A DNA stretch of 64,000 nt from Pseudomonas sp. 10S4 (lineage in GTDB: Bacteria > Pseudomonadota > Gammaproteobacteria > Pseudomonadales > Pseudomonadaceae), in assembly GCF_034344865.1 (NCBI RefSeq), contig NZ_CP133774.1, positions 1,240,001 through 1,304,000 on the forward strand. Reading direction: 5' to 3'. The translations under genes and the position numbers were made by a program. Each line of letters begins with the position of its first letter. Positions within the stretch are counted from its first letter, which is position 1. Positions 17,767-29,717 of this stretch are shown one piece after another. The notes under the pieces are model-generated. The model worked only from the letters and a program-made list of their open reading frames with translations, did no database searches and was not told the DNA's origin.

Positions 17767-18831
17767 TTAGTTAACCTTAGCGTTCAACTCACCCTTCAAA
17801 TACCGCTGATACATCGCTTCCAACGAGATCGGCTTGATCTTCGAAGCATTACCCGCCGTACCAAACGCTTCATAACGCGCGATACACACATCACGCATCG
17901 CCGTCACGGTCGCGCCGAAGAACTTACGCGGATCAAACTCGCTCGGGTTGGTGGCCATCAGGCGACGCATCGCACCGGTGGATGCCAAACGCAGGTCGGT
18001 GTCGATGTTGACCTTGCGCACGCCGTGCTTGATGCCTTCGACGATTTCTTCAACCGGGACACCGTAGGTTTCTTTGATGTCGCCGCCGTACTGGTTGATG
18101 ATCGCCAGCCAGTCTTGTGGCACGGAAGACGAACCGTGCATCACCAGGTGGGTGTTCGGGATGCGTTTGTGGATTTCTTTGATGCGGTCGATGGCCAGCA
18201 CGTCGCCGGTAGGCGGCTTGGTGAACTTGTAGGCGCCGTGGCTGGTGCCGATGGCGATGGCCAGGGCGTCGACTTGGGTGCGTTTGACGAAGTCAGCGGC
18301 TTCTTCCGGGTCGGTCAGCATTTGGCTGTGATCCAGAACGCCTTCGGCGCCGATGCCGTCTTCTTCACCGGCCATGCCGGTTTCCAGCGAACCCAGGCAG
18401 CCCAGCTCGCCTTCTACCGAAACGCCGCAGGCGTGAGCCATGGCCACGGTTTGTTGGGTGACGCGGATGTTGTAGTCGTAGTCGGTCGGGGTCTTGCCGT
18501 CTTCGCCCAGGGAACCGTCCATCATCACCGAGCTGAAGCCCAGTTGGATGGAGCGCTGGCAGACGTCAGGGCTGGTGCCGTGGTCCTGGTGCATGCACAC
18601 CGGGATGTGCGGGAATTCTTCGATTGCCGCCAGGATCAGGTGACGCAGGAACGGGGCGCCTGCGTATTTGCGGGCACCGGCCGAAGCCTGGACGATCACC
18701 GGGGAGTCAGTCTTGTCAGCGGCTTCCATGATGGCGCGCATCTGTTCAAGGTTGTTGACGTTGAAGGCTGGAACGCCGTAGCCGAACTCGGCTGCGTGGT
18801 CCAGCATCTGGCGCATGCTGATAAGTGCCAT
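17767..18831 (-). CDS. fba: class II fructose-1,6-bisphosphate aldolase
   Basis: A 354-residue class II (zinc) aldolase of the long 'Calvin cycle' subtype, with the zinc/active-site signature [12 protein letters not shown] and the C-terminal glycine-rich phosphate-binding loops ([18 protein letters not shown]). It interconverts fructose-1,6-bisphosphate with glyceraldehyde-3-phosphate and dihydroxyacetone phosphate. It lies downstream of pgk, epd and tkt on the same strand, with two small lipoprotein genes between. A strong terminator follows. Confidence 0.95.
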   Translation of the reverse strand: MALISMRQMLDHAAEFGYGVPAFNVNNLEQMRAIMEAADKTDSPVIVQASAGARKYAGAPFLRHLILAAIEEFPHIPVCMHQDHGTSPDVCQRSIQLGFSSVMMDGSLGEDGKTPTDYDYNIRVTQQTVAMAHACGVSVEGELGCLGSLETGMAGEEDGIGAEGVLDHSQMLTDPEEAADFVKRTQVDALAIAIGTSHGAYKFTKPPTGDVLAIDRIKEIHKRIPNTHLVMHGSSSVPQDWLAIINQYGGDIKETYGVPVEEIVEGIKHGVRKVNIDTDLRLASTGAMRRLMATNPSEFDPRKFFGATVTAMRDVCIARYEAFGTAGNASKIKPISLEAMYQRYLKGELNAKVN

Positions 18832-18973
18832 TGTGTGTGTCTCTCCCGGTTTGGGTCGTTAATCATGCCAGCCTGCCGTAGCGGCGGCGGCTATTCAAGT
18901 TATTGCAGATCGGGGGTTGGTCCGGTCCGCTCATTCGGTGTTGCAAAAATCTGTAGAACCTACACAGAACCTT

Positions 18974-19067
18974 TGTGGGAGCGGGCTTGCTCGCGAATGC
19001 GGTTCAACATTCAACATTGATGCAAGCTGACCCGCCGCCTTCGCGAGCAAGCCCGCTCCCACATTGG
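18974..19067. repeat. REP/BIME pair (class A)
   Basis: Head-to-head class A cores (TGTGGGAGCGGGCTTGCTCG and complement) between the MliC-like gene and fba. Confidence 0.85.
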
Positions 19068-19093
19068 GTTCTCCGTGAATCAAATCAATCGCC

Positions 19094-19426
19094 TTACTGC
19101 GCTTTACAGCCGCGGCCAATCAAATCGTTGGTGGCGACCCAGTACACCAGGCCTTCCTCACCTTTTACGTGAAACGCCAGCATGTCATTGCTGTAAAGCG
19201 ACCCTTCGGCGCCCGGCTCAAGCTTCAAGCGGTAGACCTGATCGGCTCCGCCGAGGCGCACGTCGACTTCCTTGCGGCTGTCGTCAGTGTAGCGCCAGAG
19301 CACTTTGGCCTGGCTGTCGCAGGTCCAGGTGGTCCAGTTGTCCGTCGATTCGGCAGGCTTGAACAGGTTGAAATTTGAGCAACCTGCCAGCAACGCCAAC
19401 GCCATGACGGCGATAAAACCTTTCAT
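19094..19426 (-). CDS. MliC family lipoprotein (lysozyme inhibitor-like)
   Basis: A 110-residue lipoprotein with lipobox LLAGC after a short signal peptide (MKGFIAVMALA). The body has the MliC/PliC pattern of a conserved WTCD cysteine near the front and a C-terminal cysteine (IGRGCKAQ), with LKLEPGAEGSLYSNDMLAFHVKGEEG between. The family inhibits C-type lysozyme from the cell envelope. I start at the ATG at 19426 because an upstream open frame lacks a signal sequence. Confidence 0.78.
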   Translation of the reverse strand: MKGFIAVMALALLAGCSNFNLFKPAESTDNWTTWTCDSQAKVLWRYTDDSRKEVDVRLGGADQVYRLKLEPGAEGSLYSNDMLAFHVKGEEGLVYWVATNDLIGRGCKAQ

Positions 19427-19482
19427 CCGTGTTCCTCGACCGACGGCGCACGCCGCCGGCCTTGAGTAAAGAGTCAGACCCG

Positions 19483-19704
19483 TCAAGGGCAGCCACGTTC
19501 CTTGGCGGGAGTCTGTGTCTCGTATTTGTCCAGGCCATCCGGCCCGGAGCGCTTGTTGAGCACCGGGTTGGTTTCTGCCTGCCAGTCGGCCTGGTAGCAA
19601 CCTTTATCCGACGCAGACGGCGCGGGTTCCGGCGTGGCTTTCGGGTTACTCCCGCAAGCCGCCAGGGAACCTGCGACGATCAACAGCGCTAGCGTCCTGA
19701 CCAT
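19483..19704 (-). CDS. small putative lipoprotein (73 aa)
   Basis: The ATG at 19704 follows AAAGGAGTG. The protein has a signal peptide with lipobox SLAACGS, a proline/alanine-rich linker, and a short cysteine-containing tail (DKGCYQADWQ ... AKERGCP). No known domain. It lies between pgk and the MliC-like gene on the same strand. Confidence 0.7.
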   Translation of the reverse strand: MVRTLALLIVAGSLAACGSNPKATPEPAPSASDKGCYQADWQAETNPVLNKRSGPDGLDKYETQTPAKERGCP

Positions 19705-19738
19705 GTAAACACTCCTTTGCCTGGTCATTTGGGTGGCC

Positions 19739-20902
19739 TCAGGCCTTGGCCCGGCTTTCCAGGACTTCAACGGCTGGCAGAACCTTGCCTTCGACGAATT
19801 CGAGGAAGGCGCCACCACCGGTAGAAATGTAGGAGATCTGATCGGCAACGCCATGTTTATCGATGGCGGCCAGGGTGTCGCCGCCGCCCGCGATGGAGAA
19901 CGCCGAGCTTTCAGCGATGGCCTGGGCCAGCACTTTGGTACCGTTACCGAACTGGTCGAATTCGAACACGCCCACCGGGCCGTTCCACAAAATGGTCTTG
20001 GACGACTTCAACAGCTCGGCGAAATTCGCCGCGGTCTGTGGGCCGATGTCCAGGATCATATCGTCGGCGGCTACGTCAGCGATCAGCTTGACGGTCGCAG
20101 TCGCGCTTTCAGCGAATTCCTTGGCAACCACAACGTCCACTGGCAGCGGCACGCTGACTTTGGCAGCGATGGCTCGGGCGGTGTCCAGCAAATCAGGCTC
20201 GTACAGCGACTTGCCCACCGGGTGACCGGCAGCAGCCAGGAAGGTGTTGGCAATGCCGCCGCCAACGATCAACTGGTTGCAGATCTGGCTCAAGCTATTG
20301 AGCACGTCGAGTTTGGTCGAGACCTTGGAACCGGCAACGATCGCTGCCATTGGCTGGGCCGGGGCGCCGAGGGCTTTGCCCAGTGCGTCCAGTTCAGCGG
20401 CCAGCAACGGACCAGCAGCAGCGACTTTGGCGAACTTGGCCACGCCGTGGGTCGAACCCTCGGCACGGTGAGCGGTGCCGAAGGCGTCCATCACGAACAC
20501 GTCGCACAGGGCGGCGTATTGCTGGGCCAGTTCGTCAGCGTTCTTTTTCTCGCCTTTGTTGAAGCGTACGTTTTCGAACAGCACGATGTCGCCGGCCTTC
20601 ACGTCAACGCCGCCCAGGTAGTCGGACACCAGCGGCACTTCGCGGCCCAGGGCCTTGCTCAGGTAGTCGGCGACTGGCTTGAGGCTGTTCTCGGCCGAGA
20701 ACTCGCCTTCAGTCGGACGGCCAAGGTGCGAACAGACCATCACGGCCGCGCCTTTTTCCAGGGCCAGCTTGATGGTCGGCAGCGAAGCCAGGATACGCGC
20801 ATCGCTGGTGACAACACCGTCCTTGATTGGGACGTTGAGGTCTTCGCGGATCAGTACGCGCTTACCTTGCAGATCGAGGTCGGTCATCTTCAACACGGTC
20901 AT
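19739..20902 (-). CDS. pgk: phosphoglycerate kinase
   Basis: A 387-residue PGK: N-terminal [15 protein letters not shown], substrate residues in [14 protein letters not shown] and [13 protein letters not shown], and C-terminal nucleotide loop [15 protein letters not shown]. It transfers phosphate between 1,3-bisphosphoglycerate and ADP. The start at 20902 gives the usual length; it lies 17 bases after the epd stop, consistent with an epd-pgk operon. Confidence 0.96.
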   Translation of the reverse strand: MTVLKMTDLDLQGKRVLIREDLNVPIKDGVVTSDARILASLPTIKLALEKGAAVMVCSHLGRPTEGEFSAENSLKPVADYLSKALGREVPLVSDYLGGVDVKAGDIVLFENVRFNKGEKKNADELAQQYAALCDVFVMDAFGTAHRAEGSTHGVAKFAKVAAAGPLLAAELDALGKALGAPAQPMAAIVAGSKVSTKLDVLNSLSQICNQLIVGGGIANTFLAAAGHPVGKSLYEPDLLDTARAIAAKVSVPLPVDVVVAKEFAESATATVKLIADVAADDMILDIGPQTAANFAELLKSSKTILWNGPVGVFEFDQFGNGTKVLAQAIAESSAFSIAGGGDTLAAIDKHGVADQISYISTGGGAFLEFVEGKVLPAVEVLESRAKA

Positions 20903-20919
20903 GGGTCGCAATTCCTGAG

Positions 20920-21984
20920 TTACTGTTTTGAAGTAGCTGGTTTTGAAGTAGCTGTTTGCAGATAGTGTTCTGCAACGTCCAGCATTCGGTTGGCAAACCC
21001 CCATTCGTTGTCGAACCAGGCCAGGATGTTCACCAGCCGTGGGCCGGAAACACGGGTCTGACTGGCATCGACGATGGCCGAATGTGGGTCATGGTTGAAA
21101 TCACAACTGGCGTGAGGCAACTCGGTGTAGGCCAGCAGGCCTTTGAGCGGGCCGCTGGTGGCGGCCTCACGCAGAATCCGGTTGACCTCGGTGGCATCGG
21201 TGTCGCTCACGGTCTGCATCGTTATGTCGAGGCAAGACACGTTCACCGTCGGCACCCGTACGGCTTTGGCCTGAATTCGCCCGGCAAGTTCCGGCAGCAG
21301 GCGTTCGATGCCGCGCGCCAGACCAGTGGACACCGGGATCACCGACTGGAACGCCGAACGGGTCCGGCGCAGGTCTTCGTGGTGATAGGCGTCGATCACC
21401 GGCTGATCGTTCATCGCCGAGTGGATGGTGGTGATCGACACGTATTCCAGGCCAATGGCCTGATCCAGCAGGCGCAACAGCGGCACGCCGCAGTTGGTAG
21501 TACAGGACGCGTTGGACACCAGCAGTTCGTCGCCGGTCAGGCAATCCTGGTTCACGCCGTAGACGATGGTGGCGTCGACATCTGCTTCGCTGGCCATCGG
21601 CTGGGAAAACAGCACGCGTGGGGCGCCGGCGTCAAGGAAACGCTGGCCGTCTTCACGGGTGTGGTAAGCGCCGGAGCACTCCAGCACCAGATCGACGCCC
21701 AGGGACGCCCAATCGATGCCTTCGGGGATAGCACTGCGCAGGACCTTCACGCAGTTGCCTTGAATATGCAGACAATCGCCCTCAACCCGCACTTCACCGG
21801 GGAAACGCCCGTGAGTAGAGTCGAAGCGTGTCAGGTATTCGATGCTGGCCATGTCAGCCAGATCGTTGATCGCGACAATTTCAAACCCAGCCGTCGAGCC
21901 TCGCTCAAACAACGCACGCAAGACGCAACGACCAATCCGGCCGTAGCCGTTGAGTGCAACTTTGTAAGGACGCGGTTGAGGCAT
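20920..21984 (-). CDS. epd: erythrose-4-phosphate dehydrogenase
   Basis: A 354-residue GAPDH-superfamily enzyme: NAD-binding [17 protein letters not shown], catalytic cysteine in SNASCTTNC, and the [11 protein letters not shown] end. Synteny (tkt-epd-pgk) and sequence favour Epd, which makes 4-phosphoerythronate for pyridoxal phosphate synthesis, over a glycolytic GAPDH. The last codons contain a 15-base direct duplication (TTTTGAAGTAGCTGG region, about 20927-20956) that encodes a repeated TSKPA/TSKQ tail. Confidence 0.9.
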   Translation of the reverse strand: MPQPRPYKVALNGYGRIGRCVLRALFERGSTAGFEIVAINDLADMASIEYLTRFDSTHGRFPGEVRVEGDCLHIQGNCVKVLRSAIPEGIDWASLGVDLVLECSGAYHTREDGQRFLDAGAPRVLFSQPMASEADVDATIVYGVNQDCLTGDELLVSNASCTTNCGVPLLRLLDQAIGLEYVSITTIHSAMNDQPVIDAYHHEDLRRTRSAFQSVIPVSTGLARGIERLLPELAGRIQAKAVRVPTVNVSCLDITMQTVSDTDATEVNRILREAATSGPLKGLLAYTELPHASCDFNHDPHSAIVDASQTRVSGPRLVNILAWFDNEWGFANRMLDVAEHYLQTATSKPATSKQ

Positions 21985-22038
21985 GGGGTTCTCGATTACC
22001 GTGGTGAATCCGTCAGTGTTGTGGTGATTGGACCAACG

Positions 22039-22106
22039 CCATCGCGAGCAAGCTCGCTCCCACAGGGAAATGTATTCCAATGTGGGAGCGAGCCTGCTCG
22101 CGATGG
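22039..22106. repeat. REP/BIME pair (class A variant)
   Basis: Closely spaced inverted cores ATCGCGAGCAAGCTCGCTCC and GGGAGCGAGCCTGCTCGCGAT between tkt and epd, separated by about 20 bases. Confidence 0.85.
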
Positions 22107-22135
22107 CGTCAGCCCGGACAACACAACTGTCGGAC

Positions 22136-24132
22136 TTAGTCTTCCAGCAGCTCTTCAGCCTGACCCAGGATGTTTTCCAGGGTGAAGCCGAACTCTTCGA
22201 ACAAGGCTGGCGCAGGCGCCGACTCGCCGTAGGTGGTCATGCCGATCACGCGACCTTCCAGGCCCACGTATTTGTACCAGTAGTCCGCGTGAGCGGCTTC
22301 GATGGCGATACGGGCGCTGACTTGCAACGGCAGGACTGCTTGCTTGTAGCCTGCATCCTGAGCATCGAACACGCTGGTGCACGGCATCGAAACAACCCGC
22401 ACCTTGCGACCTTGCTCGGTCAGCTTGTCGTAAGCCTGAACCGTCAGGCCCACTTCGGAACCGGTGGAGATCAGGATCAGCTCAGGCTCGCCTGCACAGT
22501 CCTTCAACACATAACCGCCACGGGCGATGTCGGCGATCTGGCCGGCATCACGGGTTTGGTGCTGCAGGTTCTGACGCGAGAAGATCAGCGCCGAAGGGCC
22601 GTCCTTGCGTTCCAGAGCCAGTTTCCAGCAAACCGCCGATTCAACGGCATCGGCTGGACGCCAGGTGTCGAGGTTCGGGGTGCTGCGCAGGCTGGTCAGT
22701 TGCTCGACTGGCTGGTGAGTCGGGCCGTCTTCGCCCAGACCGATGGAGTCGTGGGTGTAGACGAACACCACGCGCTTCTTCATCAGCGAGGCCATACGTA
22801 CCGCGTTGCGCGCGTATTCCATGAACATCAGGAACGTTGCGCCGTAAGGCACAAGACCGCCGTGCAGGGACACGCCGTTCATGATCGCGCTCATGCCGAA
22901 CTCGCGAACGCCGTAGTACATGTAGTTGCCGCTGGCGTCTTCAGCCGAGACACCTTTGCAACCTTTCCACAGGGTCAGGTTGGAACCGGCCAGGTCAGCG
23001 GAGCCGCCCAGCAGTTCAGGCAACAGCGGGCCGTAGGCATTCAGTGCGTTCTGGCTGGCTTTACGGCTGGCGATGGTTTCGCCTTTGGCCGCGACTTCAG
23101 CGATGTAAGCAGACGCTTTTTCAGCGAAGTCAGCCGGCAGTTCGCCGCTCAGACGACGAACCAGTTCGTTGGCCAGCTCAGGGAAAGCAGCGGAGTAAGC
23201 AGCGAAACGCTGATCCCACTCGGCTTCGGTCGCGCGACCAGCTTCCTTGGCGTCCCACTCGGCATAAATGTCAGCCGGGATTTCGAACGGTGCGTAGTTC
23301 CAGTTCAGCGCCTTGCGGGTCAGAGCGATTTCCGCGTCACCCAACGGGGCGCCGTGGCAGTCTTCTTTACCTTGCTTGTTCGGCGAACCGAAGCCGATCG
23401 TGGTCTTGCAGCAGATCAGCGTTGGCTGAGCGCTTTTACGAGCGGTTTCGATCGCAGTCTTGATCTCTTCCGGGTCGTGACCGTCGAGTTGCGGATCACC
23501 TGCCAGTTGTAGGCTTCGAAACGTTTCGGCGTGTCATCGGTGAACCAGCCTTCGACTTCGCCGTCGATGGAGATGCCGTTGTCATCGTAGAAAGCAATCA
23601 GTTTACCCAGGCCCAACGTACCGGCCAGGGAGCCGACTTCGTGGGAAATACCTTCCATCATGCAGCCATCACCCAGGAACACGTAGGTGTGGTGATCAAC
23701 GATGTTGTGGCCAGGACGGTTGAACTGCGCCGCCATGACTTTTTCTGCCAGGGCAAAACCTACGCCGTTGGCCAGGCCTTGGCCCAGTGGACCAGTGGTG
23801 GTTTCAACGCCCGGGGTGTAGCCGAATTCCGGGTGGCCCGGGGTACGGCTGTGCAGTTGGCGGAAGTTTTTCAGGTCATCGATCGACAGGTCGTAGCCGG
23901 TCAGGTGCAGCAACGAGTAAACCAGCATCGAACCATGACCGTTGGACATCACGAAGCGGTCACGGTCGGCGAACGATGGATTGCTCGGGTTGTGCTTCAG
24001 GTAGTCACGCCAAAGTACTTCGGCGATATCCGCCATACCCATAGGGGCACCGGGATGGCCGCTGTTGGCTTTTTGCACGGCATCCATGCTGAGGGCACGA
24101 ATGGCGTTGGCACGCTCACGACGGCTTGGCAT
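22136..24132 (-). CDS. tkt: transketolase (single-base frameshift)
   Basis: Joining two frames gives a full-length transketolase of about 665 residues: [18 protein letters not shown] start, thiamine-diphosphate motif (GDGCMMEG ... [10 protein letters not shown]), and the C-terminal [23 protein letters not shown]. Homology runs to VIRN, then resumes as [13 protein letters not shown] in another frame; one base is missing between 23487 and 23488 (the text GTCGAGTTG should read GTCGACGTTG). The enzyme is central to the pentose phosphate pathway, so a true knockout with everything else intact is unlikely. The start ATG at 24132 follows AGGAG. Confidence 0.92.
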
Positions 24133-24324
24133 CGCTGATCTCCTGGGGTTTGAATAAATTGAAACGGAAAAAAGGCGAGCATTTTCCCTCACCCACCCGC
24201 CTCGGGGCAATGACAGATAGTCATCTGGAGGTGTTTTTCCGGTGGATAAAGTCGCATTCGCCTGGTGAAACCTTTCCGCACACGTTTTGTAGGAGGTCCC
24301 TTTGCCCGAGAAGTGCCATCTATC

Positions 24325-24354
24325 GAGCAATATCAAAACTTTTTGATATTGCTC
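24325..24354. promoter_or_regulatory. perfect palindrome, probable SahR operator
   Basis: GAGCAATATCAAAA, two central bases CT, then the exact reverse complement TTTTGATATTGCTC: 14-bp perfect arms, ending 38 bases before the sahR start and between the divergent tkt and sahR genes. ArsR-family repressors bind such AT-rich palindromes at their own promoters. It has no T run and is too AT-rich for a terminator. Confidence 0.75.
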
Positions 24355-24392
24355 TTGCAGGGTTTTCTGACCGTCACTAGACTGCTGGCCTT

Positions 24393-25388
24393 ATGAATTT
24401 ACGTGTGCCTTCCATTCAACATGACGATTGCGATGAGCTGGCGGCCCTGTGCAAGGCTGGCGGCGATCCTCTGCGGCTGAATGTATTGCGCGCGCTGGCC
24501 AACGATTCGTTTGGCGTGCTGGAGCTGGCGCAGATCTTCGGCATGGGGCAATCCGGCATGAGTCACCACCTCAAGGTGTTGGCCCAGGCTGAACTGGTGG
24601 CGACCCGCCGTGAAGGCAACGCGATTTTCTACCGTCGCGCCCTGCCCCACACCGACCTGCTGGGCGGCAAGCTGCACGCAGCCTTGCTGGAAGAAGTGGA
24701 TAACCTGACCCTGCCGGCCGATGTGCAGTCGCGGATCGGTCAGGTCCATGGGCAACGGGCGGCGGCCAGCCAGGACTTTTTCTCACGGGTAGCGGAGAAG
24801 TTTCGCGCCCAGCAAGACTTGATCGCCGGCCTGCCGCAGTACCGCGAAAGCGTGGTGGCGTTGCTCGACAAGCTGAGTTTCAGTGAAGGCGCCACCGCCA
24901 TTGAAGTTGGCCCTGGCGACGGCGGTTTTCTGCCGGAACTGGCGCGCCGCTTCACCCAGGTGACCGCGCTGGACAACAGCGCGGCGATGCTCGAACTGGC
25001 GCGCCAGGTCTGCGAACGTGAAACGCTGACTAATGTCAGCCTGCAATTGGCCGATGCACTGAACGGTGTAAGCCTTACCGCCGATTGCGTTGTACTGAAC
25101 ATGGTGCTTCACCATTTCGCAGCACCGGCCGAAGCACTAAAGCACATGGCCGGTTTGCTGCAACCAGGCGGTAGCCTGTTAGTGACAGAGTTATGTAGCC
25201 ACAACCAGAGTTGGGCCAGGGAGGCCTGCGGTGATCTGTGGTTGGGGTTTGAACAGGACGATTTGGCCCGTTGGGCCACCGCTGCGGGACTCGTTCCCGG
25301 GGAAAGCCTCTATGTAGGCTTACGCAATGGTTTCCAGATCCAGGTCCGCCATTTTCAGCGACCGGCTGGCGACACTCACCATCGGTAA
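24393..25388 (+). CDS. sahR: ArsR-family regulator fused to an SAM-binding methyltransferase domain (SahR-like)
   Basis: A 331-residue protein. Residues about 10-100 are an ArsR winged HTH (DPLRLNVLRALANDSFGVLELAQIF, GMSHHLKVLAQAELVATRREGN). Residues about 160-320 are a class I methyltransferase fold with motif I AIEVGPGDGGFLPELARR. It lacks the paired metal-binding cysteines of metalloregulators. This architecture, next to metK, fits SahR, the S-adenosylhomocysteine-responsive repressor of methionine-cycle genes. metK begins 18 bases after its stop, so they form an operon under the palindrome at 24325. Confidence 0.85.
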   Translation: MNLRVPSIQHDDCDELAALCKAGGDPLRLNVLRALANDSFGVLELAQIFGMGQSGMSHHLKVLAQAELVATRREGNAIFYRRALPHTDLLGGKLHAALLEEVDNLTLPADVQSRIGQVHGQRAAASQDFFSRVAEKFRAQQDLIAGLPQYRESVVALLDKLSFSEGATAIEVGPGDGGFLPELARRFTQVTALDNSAAMLELARQVCERETLTNVSLQLADALNGVSLTADCVVLNMVLHHFAAPAEALKHMAGLLQPGGSLLVTELCSHNQSWAREACGDLWLGFEQDDLARWATAAGLVPGESLYVGLRNGFQIQVRHFQRPAGDTHHR

Positions 25389-25406
25389 ATTCAGGAAAAC
25401 ATCGAG

Positions 25407-26597
25407 ATGAGCGAATACTCCCTCTTCACCTCCGAGTCCGTGTCTGAAGGGCATCCGGATAAAATCGCCGACCAGATTTCCGATGCAGTGCTGGACGCCA
25501 TCATTGCTGAAGACAAGTTCGCCCGCGTTGCGTGCGAAACCATGGTCAAAACCGGCGTTGCCATCATCGCAGGTGAAGTCACCACGTCGGCCTGGGTCGA
25601 CCTGGAAGACATCGTCCGTAACGTGATTCTCGATATCGGCTACAACAGCTCCGACGTCGGCTTCGACGGCGCGACCTGCGGCGTGATGAACATCATCGGC
25701 AAGCAGTCCCCTGACATCAACCAGGGTGTTGACCGTGCCAAGCCTGAAGATCAGGGTGCCGGCGACCAGGGCCTGATGTTCGGCTACGCCAGCAACGAAA
25801 CCGACGTGCTGATGCCAGCACCGATCACTTTCTCGCACCAACTGGTTCAGCGCCAGGCCGAAGCCCGTAAATCCGGCCTGCTGCCTTGGCTGCGCCCGGA
25901 CGCCAAGTCGCAAGTGACTTGCCGTTACGAAGGCGGCAAGGTTGTCGGTATCGACGCTGTTGTTCTGTCGACCCAGCACAACCCTGAAGTGTCGTACAAA
26001 GACCTGCGCGAAGGCGTGATGGAGCTGATCGTCAAGCACGTGCTGCCTGCCGAATTGCTGTCCAAGGACACCCAGTTCCACATCAACCCGACTGGCCAGT
26101 TCATCATCGGTGGCCCGGTTGGCGACTGCGGCCTGACCGGTCGCAAGATCATCGTCGACAGCTACGGCGGCATGGCTCGCCACGGCGGCGGCGCGTTCTC
26201 CGGTAAAGATCCATCGAAGGTTGACCGTTCGGCGGCCTACGCCGGTCGTTACGTGGCCAAGAACATCGTTGCGGCCGGCCTGGCAGAGCGTTGCGAGATT
26301 CAGGTTTCCTACGCAATCGGTGTTGCTCAGCCTACGTCGATCTCGTTGAACACCTTCGGCACCGGCAAAATCAGCGACGACAAAATCGTCAAACTGGTTC
26401 GCGAAGTGTTCGACCTGCGTCCATACGCAATCACCACCATGCTCGACCTGCTGCACCCGATGTACCAGGAAACTGCAGCGTACGGCCACTTCGGTCGCAC
26501 TCCGCAAACCAAGACTGTTGGCGAAGATACTTTCACAACCTTCACCTGGGAAAAAACCGACCGCGCCGACGATTTGCGTCTGGCTGCCGGCCTGTAA
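25407..26597 (+). CDS. metK: S-adenosylmethionine synthetase
   Basis: A 396-residue Met[19 protein letters not shown] near the N-terminus, the ATP motif [12 protein letters not shown], and the phosphate loop [20 protein letters not shown]. It makes SAM from methionine and ATP. It follows sahR by 18 bases and ends at a strong terminator. Confidence 0.97.
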   Translation: MSEYSLFTSESVSEGHPDKIADQISDAVLDAIIAEDKFARVACETMVKTGVAIIAGEVTTSAWVDLEDIVRNVILDIGYNSSDVGFDGATCGVMNIIGKQSPDINQGVDRAKPEDQGAGDQGLMFGYASNETDVLMPAPITFSHQLVQRQAEARKSGLLPWLRPDAKSQVTCRYEGGKVVGIDAVVLSTQHNPEVSYKDLREGVMELIVKHVLPAELLSKDTQFHINPTGQFIIGGPVGDCGLTGRKIIVDSYGGMARHGGGAFSGKDPSKVDRSAAYAGRYVAKNIVAAGLAERCEIQVSYAIGVAQPTSISLNTFGTGKISDDKIVKLVREVFDLRPYAITTMLDLLHPMYQETAAYGHFGRTPQTKTVGEDTFTTFTWEKTDRADDLRLAAGL

Positions 26598-26615
26598 GAC
26601 TTTCCTGGCGGTACC

Positions 26616-26650
26616 AAAAGCCCCGCACGGTTCGCCGTGCGGGGCTTTTT
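26616..26650 (+). terminator. rho-independent terminator after metK
   Basis: AAAAGCCCCGCACGG-TTCG-CCGTGCGGGGCTTTTT: a 15-bp stem with a UUCG loop and T run, 18 bases after the metK stop. Confidence 0.93.
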
Positions 26651-26667
26651 ATTGGAACGCGATCAAC

Positions 26668-26697
26668 TGTGGGAGCGGGCTTGCTCGCGAAGAGGCC
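26668..26697. repeat. single REP (class A)
   Basis: A lone class A core (TGTGGGAGCGGGCTTGCTCG) without an inverted partner, after the metK terminator. Confidence 0.7.
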
Positions 26698-26780
26698 AGC
26701 CAGGTCACCCAGCCACATCCTGCAAAACACCCACCCTTTGCACCTCTCAATATTGACCTAGCCTTCAAGCATCCCAATGA

Positions 26781-28469
<1,689 letters not shown>

Positions 28470-28568
28470 CGACCAACAATGCCTGTCAGCCTGGGAACCC
28501 AATGGTGGCGCTGCGCTCAAACAGCCCATTGCCACATCGACCCGATTGCCTCTTCGAATGGAGCTTTT

Positions 28569-28964
28569 ATGAAATTTCTTTCACCGCTCGCCCTGTTGAC
28601 CCTTTGCAGCGTGCTGGCCGCTCCACTGATGGCTGCTGAAGAAATCCCGGAACTGACCGGCTGCGCGGCCAAGAAACAGGGCATCGTCAACCAGATCGAA
28701 CAGGCCAAAAGCCGCGGCAATGCCGATCAGCAAGCCGGCCTGGAGACCGCCCTGAGCGAAGTCACCGCCCACTGCACCGACGCCTCCCTGAAGAAGGAAC
28801 GCGAAAACAAGGTGCTCGACGCCAAGCATGAAGTCAGCACGCGTCAGGCTGATCTCGACAAGGCCATGAAAAAAGGCGATGCCGACAAGATCAACAAACG
28901 CAAAGACAAACTCGCCGATTCCCGCAAGGAATTGCAGGATGCGTTGGACGAATTGGATAAGTAA
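28569..28964 (+). CDS. DUF1090 family periplasmic protein
   Basis: A 131-residue exported protein with a signal peptide ending at LMAAEE. The mature part is highly charged and mostly helical (probable coiled coil), with two cysteines (GCAAKKQGI and AHCTDASLKKERE) as in DUF1090/YqjC proteins. Function unknown. The ATG at 28569 gives the signal peptide. Confidence 0.85.
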   Translation: MKFLSPLALLTLCSVLAAPLMAAEEIPELTGCAAKKQGIVNQIEQAKSRGNADQQAGLETALSEVTAHCTDASLKKERENKVLDAKHEVSTRQADLDKAMKKGDADKINKRKDKLADSRKELQDALDELDK

Positions 28965-28988
28965 GTTTCCGGCTGCGCCAGGGAGCTT

Positions 28989-29122
28989 TTGTGGCGAGGG
29001 GCTTGCCCCCGCTGGGTCGCGAAGCGGCCCCAAAATCAGCAGACGCGGATAATCAGATAGACCGCGCGGGCCGAATTGACGACTGCTTCGCAGCCGAACG
29101 GGGCAAGCCCCCTCGCCACAGG
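28989..29122. repeat. REP/BIME pair (class B)
   Basis: Outer arms TGTGGCGAGGGGCTTGCCCC and complement, inner arms around GCGAAGCGGCCCC, between converging genes. Confidence 0.85.
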
Positions 29123-29139
29123 GAATACACACCGCTAGA

Positions 29140-29589
29140 TCAATGATCCCGAAACTGTTTATGGCATGCACTACAGGCATCTTCGACTTTCTGCACTGCC
29201 GGCCCAAGATTGCTCGCCTGGTAAGGCTGAACCTTGCTGGCAACCACCAATTCACCGGTGGCGCCTTCAAGGTTGCGGGCCATTTCCTGGAAGCGTGCCT
29301 GCTGCTGCCACACATTGTCCTTGGCGCTGGTGTGATCTTCTTCGCGCACCTGCGGGAAATGCTTCCACGGTTCGTGGGACAGCGAATCAAGTTTCACCGC
29401 ACCATCGGCAAATTTCGGCCCGTCGAACGGAATGCGCCCACGCAACATGCCACCCAGGTCTTCGCCGGTCTTGAGCATTTGCTTGAAAATCGCCTTGCGC
29501 TGACCCAACGGCGAGTTCGGGTCAACACCGCCGCAAGCGGACAGGGTCAGGCAGGCCAGCAATACAACAGAAAGTCTTTTAAGAGTCAT
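29140..29589 (-). CDS. cytochrome c' family lipoprotein
   Basis: A 149-residue protein with a lipoprotein signal (LTLSACGG) and, at the C-terminus, the haem motif CSACH followed by KQFRDH, the position typical of four-helix cytochrome c'. Family members bind gases such as NO or act as electron carriers in the periplasm. It converges on the DUF1090 gene across a REP pair. Confidence 0.85.
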   Translation of the reverse strand: MTLKRLSVVLLACLTLSACGGVDPNSPLGQRKAIFKQMLKTGEDLGGMLRGRIPFDGPKFADGAVKLDSLSHEPWKHFPQVREEDHTSAKDNVWQQQARFQEMARNLEGATGELVVASKVQPYQASNLGPAVQKVEDACSACHKQFRDH

Positions 29590-29717
29590 GGTGGCTTCAG
29601 GTCACGGGGAACGGCGGCCAGTATCCTCGCGTCATCGTTAAAGACCAATAGCCCTATTATCAATAAGGGTTGTTTGAGCGCATGGAGCACTCAGGCAACC
29701 GTCAAAGGAATTACTCC

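Noticed and set aside
20956..22185. Long open frame on the plus strand opposite epd (and similar long antisense frames opposite yhiN, tkt, metK, ahcY, chpA, mdcA)
   Set aside because: High-GC genes leave long mirror frames. These show no recognisable domains, no ribosome-binding sites and sit exactly opposite well-identified genes.
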